This document shows, piece by piece, positions 62,338-64,000 of a DNA stretch of 64,000 nucleotides. The stretch lies in NCBI GenBank assembly GCA_900757505.1, contig CAAEOE010000013.1, positions 54,552-118,551 on the forward strand. Reading direction: 5' to 3'. The position numbers were made by a program, and so were the translations under genes. Under the pieces are notes generated by a model, which saw nothing but the letters and a program-made list of their open reading frames with translations, did no database searches and had not been told where the DNA came from. This DNA is from an uncultured Collinsella sp. (GTDB lineage: Bacteria; Actinomycetota; Coriobacteriia; Coriobacteriales; Coriobacteriaceae). Within the stretch, counting starts at the first letter, position 1. Each line of letters begins with the position of its first letter.

Positions 62338-63738
62338 GTGTGCGCGATAATTCATTTTGGAACTGACGGTTGGCGCGCTCGCGTCGATGAGGACTTCACT
62401 GCCGATAACGTTGCCCGTATCGCCGATGCCGTCGGCGAGTTGTGGCAAAAGACCAATCCGGGCAAAACGGTATATATAGGGTTCGACACCCGGCCCCTGG
62501 CGCGCGAGTTCGCTGAGCTTGCGGCGGGCGTGCTAGCAGCGCACGGGCTGGACGCCGTGCTCGCTTCGCGACCTGTTCCGACCCCTGCCCTTACGTGGGC
62601 GGCGGCTTATGACGGTGAGGCGTGCGGCGCGCTCATGGTGACGGGGTCCCATCATCCGCAGGGTTATCTGTGCCTCAAGATTCGCATGGGTGACGGCTCG
62701 ACCGCCAACCAGGATGTCATCGAAGAGCTCGAAGAGACCATGGCTCCCGAGCCAATGGGGATCGAGGGGCAATATCGCACCGCGGATATCATTCCTGACT
62801 ATATGCAGGCGGTGGCATCATTTGTCGATGCCGAAGCCATCCGCGCCGCGCACCTGCGCGTGGTTGTCGATCCCATGGGCGGCGCAGCCCAGGGCTATCT
62901 AGCCGACTTGCTGCGCGAGCTTGGCGTTGAGGTGCACGAGATTCACGCCGGGCAGGCGTCTGACCAAGAAGATATCTGCCCCGACCCCGTTGAGCCGTGG
63001 GTGGACGCTTGCGAGCGCACGGTTATCGAGGACGGAGCTTGCGCTGGCCTGGTGACCGACGGCGACGCCGACCGTATCGGCGCGGTTGACGAGCGCGGCA
63101 GATATATACATCCGCATCAGATCATGGCGCTCGTTTTGGGCGACTTGGTTCAATTTCGTAATTTGGAGGGGCGCGTCGTCGTCAATCTTTCATGCTCGAC
63201 GCTCGTGCGTCGCATTGCCGAGGCGCTTGGCTGCCGCGTGACCGTCAAACCAGTCGGTTTCAAATATATAGCGGCGGAGATGAAGAAGGGCGGCGTCCTC
63301 ATAGGCGGCGAAGAAGCCGGTGGTATCGGCATCGCCGCGCATATGCCCGAGCGCGATGGAATCCTCGCCTGTCTGGTTCTGTGTGAGCTTATGGCAAAGA
63401 CGGACGCGCCTTTGGGCGTTCTGGTCGACCAACTCGAGGACAGTTTTGGTAAGACGAGTTACGGTCGACGCGATTTGCGCCTTGAGGCCGAAGATGCCGA
63501 AACGTTACGAACCCTGCTGCCGGGCGTAAACCCCAAGTCGATTTGTGGCAAGGTGCCGCAAAACGTTAGTCATATGGATGGATTGCGTTTGGCATTCGAG
63601 GATGACACGTGGCTGCTGGTCCGTCCTAGCGGGACCGAACCAGTGGTGCGCGTCTACGCCGAGGGGTTCTCGGTGGAAGAACGTGATGAGTTGCTCGATG
63701 CTGGCTGTGCTTTAGCTAGGGGGACGTATCCGCTTTAA
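62338..63738 (+). CDS. Phosphoglucomutase/phosphomannomutase family protein
   Basis: A 466-aa alpha-D-phosphohexomutase. It shows IIHFGTDGWRARVDEDFT near the start, the phosphoserine loop VTGSHHPQGYLCLK (about 98-111; TASHNP in most members), the Mg2+ loop VTDGDADRIGAVDE (about 240-253), the sugar loop GGEEAGGIGI and the phosphate-binding RPSGTEPVVRVYAE. GTG 62338 with GAGGTG is preferred; the frame extends upstream to 62254 without a good site. Interconverts hexose 1- and 6-phosphates for envelope or storage sugars. The His in place of Asn in the serine loop is slightly unusual. Confidence 0.92.
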   Translation: MCAIIHFGTDGWRARVDEDFTADNVARIADAVGELWQKTNPGKTVYIGFDTRPLAREFAELAAGVLAAHGLDAVLASRPVPTPALTWAAAYDGEACGALMVTGSHHPQGYLCLKIRMGDGSTANQDVIEELEETMAPEPMGIEGQYRTADIIPDYMQAVASFVDAEAIRAAHLRVVVDPMGGAAQGYLADLLRELGVEVHEIHAGQASDQEDICPDPVEPWVDACERTVIEDGACAGLVTDGDADRIGAVDERGRYIHPHQIMALVLGDLVQFRNLEGRVVVNLSCSTLVRRIAEALGCRVTVKPVGFKYIAAEMKKGGVLIGGEEAGGIGIAAHMPERDGILACLVLCELMAKTDAPLGVLVDQLEDSFGKTSYGRRDLRLEAEDAETLRTLLPGVNPKSICGKVPQNVSHMDGLRLAFEDDTWLLVRPSGTEPVVRVYAEGFSVEERDELLDAGCALARGTYPL

Positions 63739-64000
63739 CCATGAGACTGCCTTATATAAAGAGATGCTCGGCGAGCGGTAGGTAACGGCTGGCAAACGTT
63801 AGTCGGATCCCAAGATGTGTAGGAAATGTGTACGCCCAGATTCCCGCCCACGGGGCCCCTCCGGTCTGGCAATATATCTCCTTGCCGCGCGGCCCGGTCG
63901 GACCGGATCAGCCGCGGGGCGTGCACCTTGAGAACCGGATACTGCGAGGATGGACACTGACTCCAGTGTCGCATCCGGGCAGACATCGAACCATTTGAAA
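63739..64000 (+). other. Probable leader of an rRNA operon
   Basis: No open frame of note. The GCACCTTGAGAACCGGATA stretch (63931-63949) resembles leader or spacer sequences flanking bacterial rRNA genes. A hairpin GGATGGACACTG/CAGTGTCGCATCC (63948-63977) could be part of the pre-16S processing stem. The window stops before any rRNA sequence, so this is a guess from pattern. Confidence 0.4.

Overview
The window is about 64 kb of high-GC, gene-dense chromosome. Gene content and protein style point to the Coriobacteriia, most likely Collinsella or a close relative: a complete F1F0-ATP synthase operon followed by murA and an LCP gene, prenylated-FMN enzymes, heterodimeric ABC exporters and many intergenic palindromes. 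The genus is an inference from recognised families, not from a marker gene. No CRISPR array, tRNA, prophage or complete insertion sequence was seen. The right end looks like the leader of an rRNA operon.

Layout. 0.1-4.6 kb: a Kup potassium transporter followed by a KdpD/KdpE-like two-component pair. 4.7-9.2 kb: RlmKL methyltransferase, a HAD phosphatase and transaldolase. 9.2-10.0 kb: decayed DNA that reads as the remains of a diversity-generating retroelement (variable-protein C-terminus plus an Avd-like four-helix-bundle fragment). 10-17 kb: tex, then a Gfo/Idh-MFS-SDR operon divergent from a LysR regulator. 17-22.8 kb: a diguanylate cyclase and a MarR-controlled heterodimeric ABC exporter. 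23-28 kb: pyridoxamine kinase, a TIGR04076 protein, a low-molecular-weight phosphatase and two DUF4143-type ATPases, each preceded by its own array of 33-bp-spaced repeats. 28-29.5 kb: an MFS transporter.

29.6-35.5 kb is the most interesting functional block. It holds a fusion of an LpdD-like prenylated-flavin chaperone domain with a type-1 isopentenyl-diphosphate isomerase, an SLC13-type anion transporter, a UbiD-family decarboxylase, the UbiX flavin prenyltransferase and a MerR regulator. Together they look like a self-contained system that imports a carboxylate, makes the prFMN cofactor including its prenyl precursor, and decarboxylates the substrate.

35.6-49.4 kb: a membrane protein of unknown role, an aldose-epimerase-like protein, a polar amino-acid ABC importer, an M20 peptidase, prfA, prmC (with an unusual acidic insertion), a hicAB toxin-antitoxin pair, a threonylcarbamoyl-AMP synthase, glpK and upp. 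49.5-56.5 kb: the ATP synthase operon (atpI-like, B, E, F, H, A, G, D, C). 56.6-63.7 kb: murA, an LCP protein, pepT, a DtxR/MntR-like regulator, a homocysteine S-methyltransferase and a phosphohexomutase.

The intergenic DNA carries at least four recurring palindromic families: a 31-bp GTGACAAAGGGAC palindrome, a 67-bp AACCGTCACAACATTCG hairpin, a GGGATGCNGTTTCCC hairpin, and a composite element with modules A-B-C-D in fixed order. Several copies start within a few bases of stop codons or contain the stop codon.
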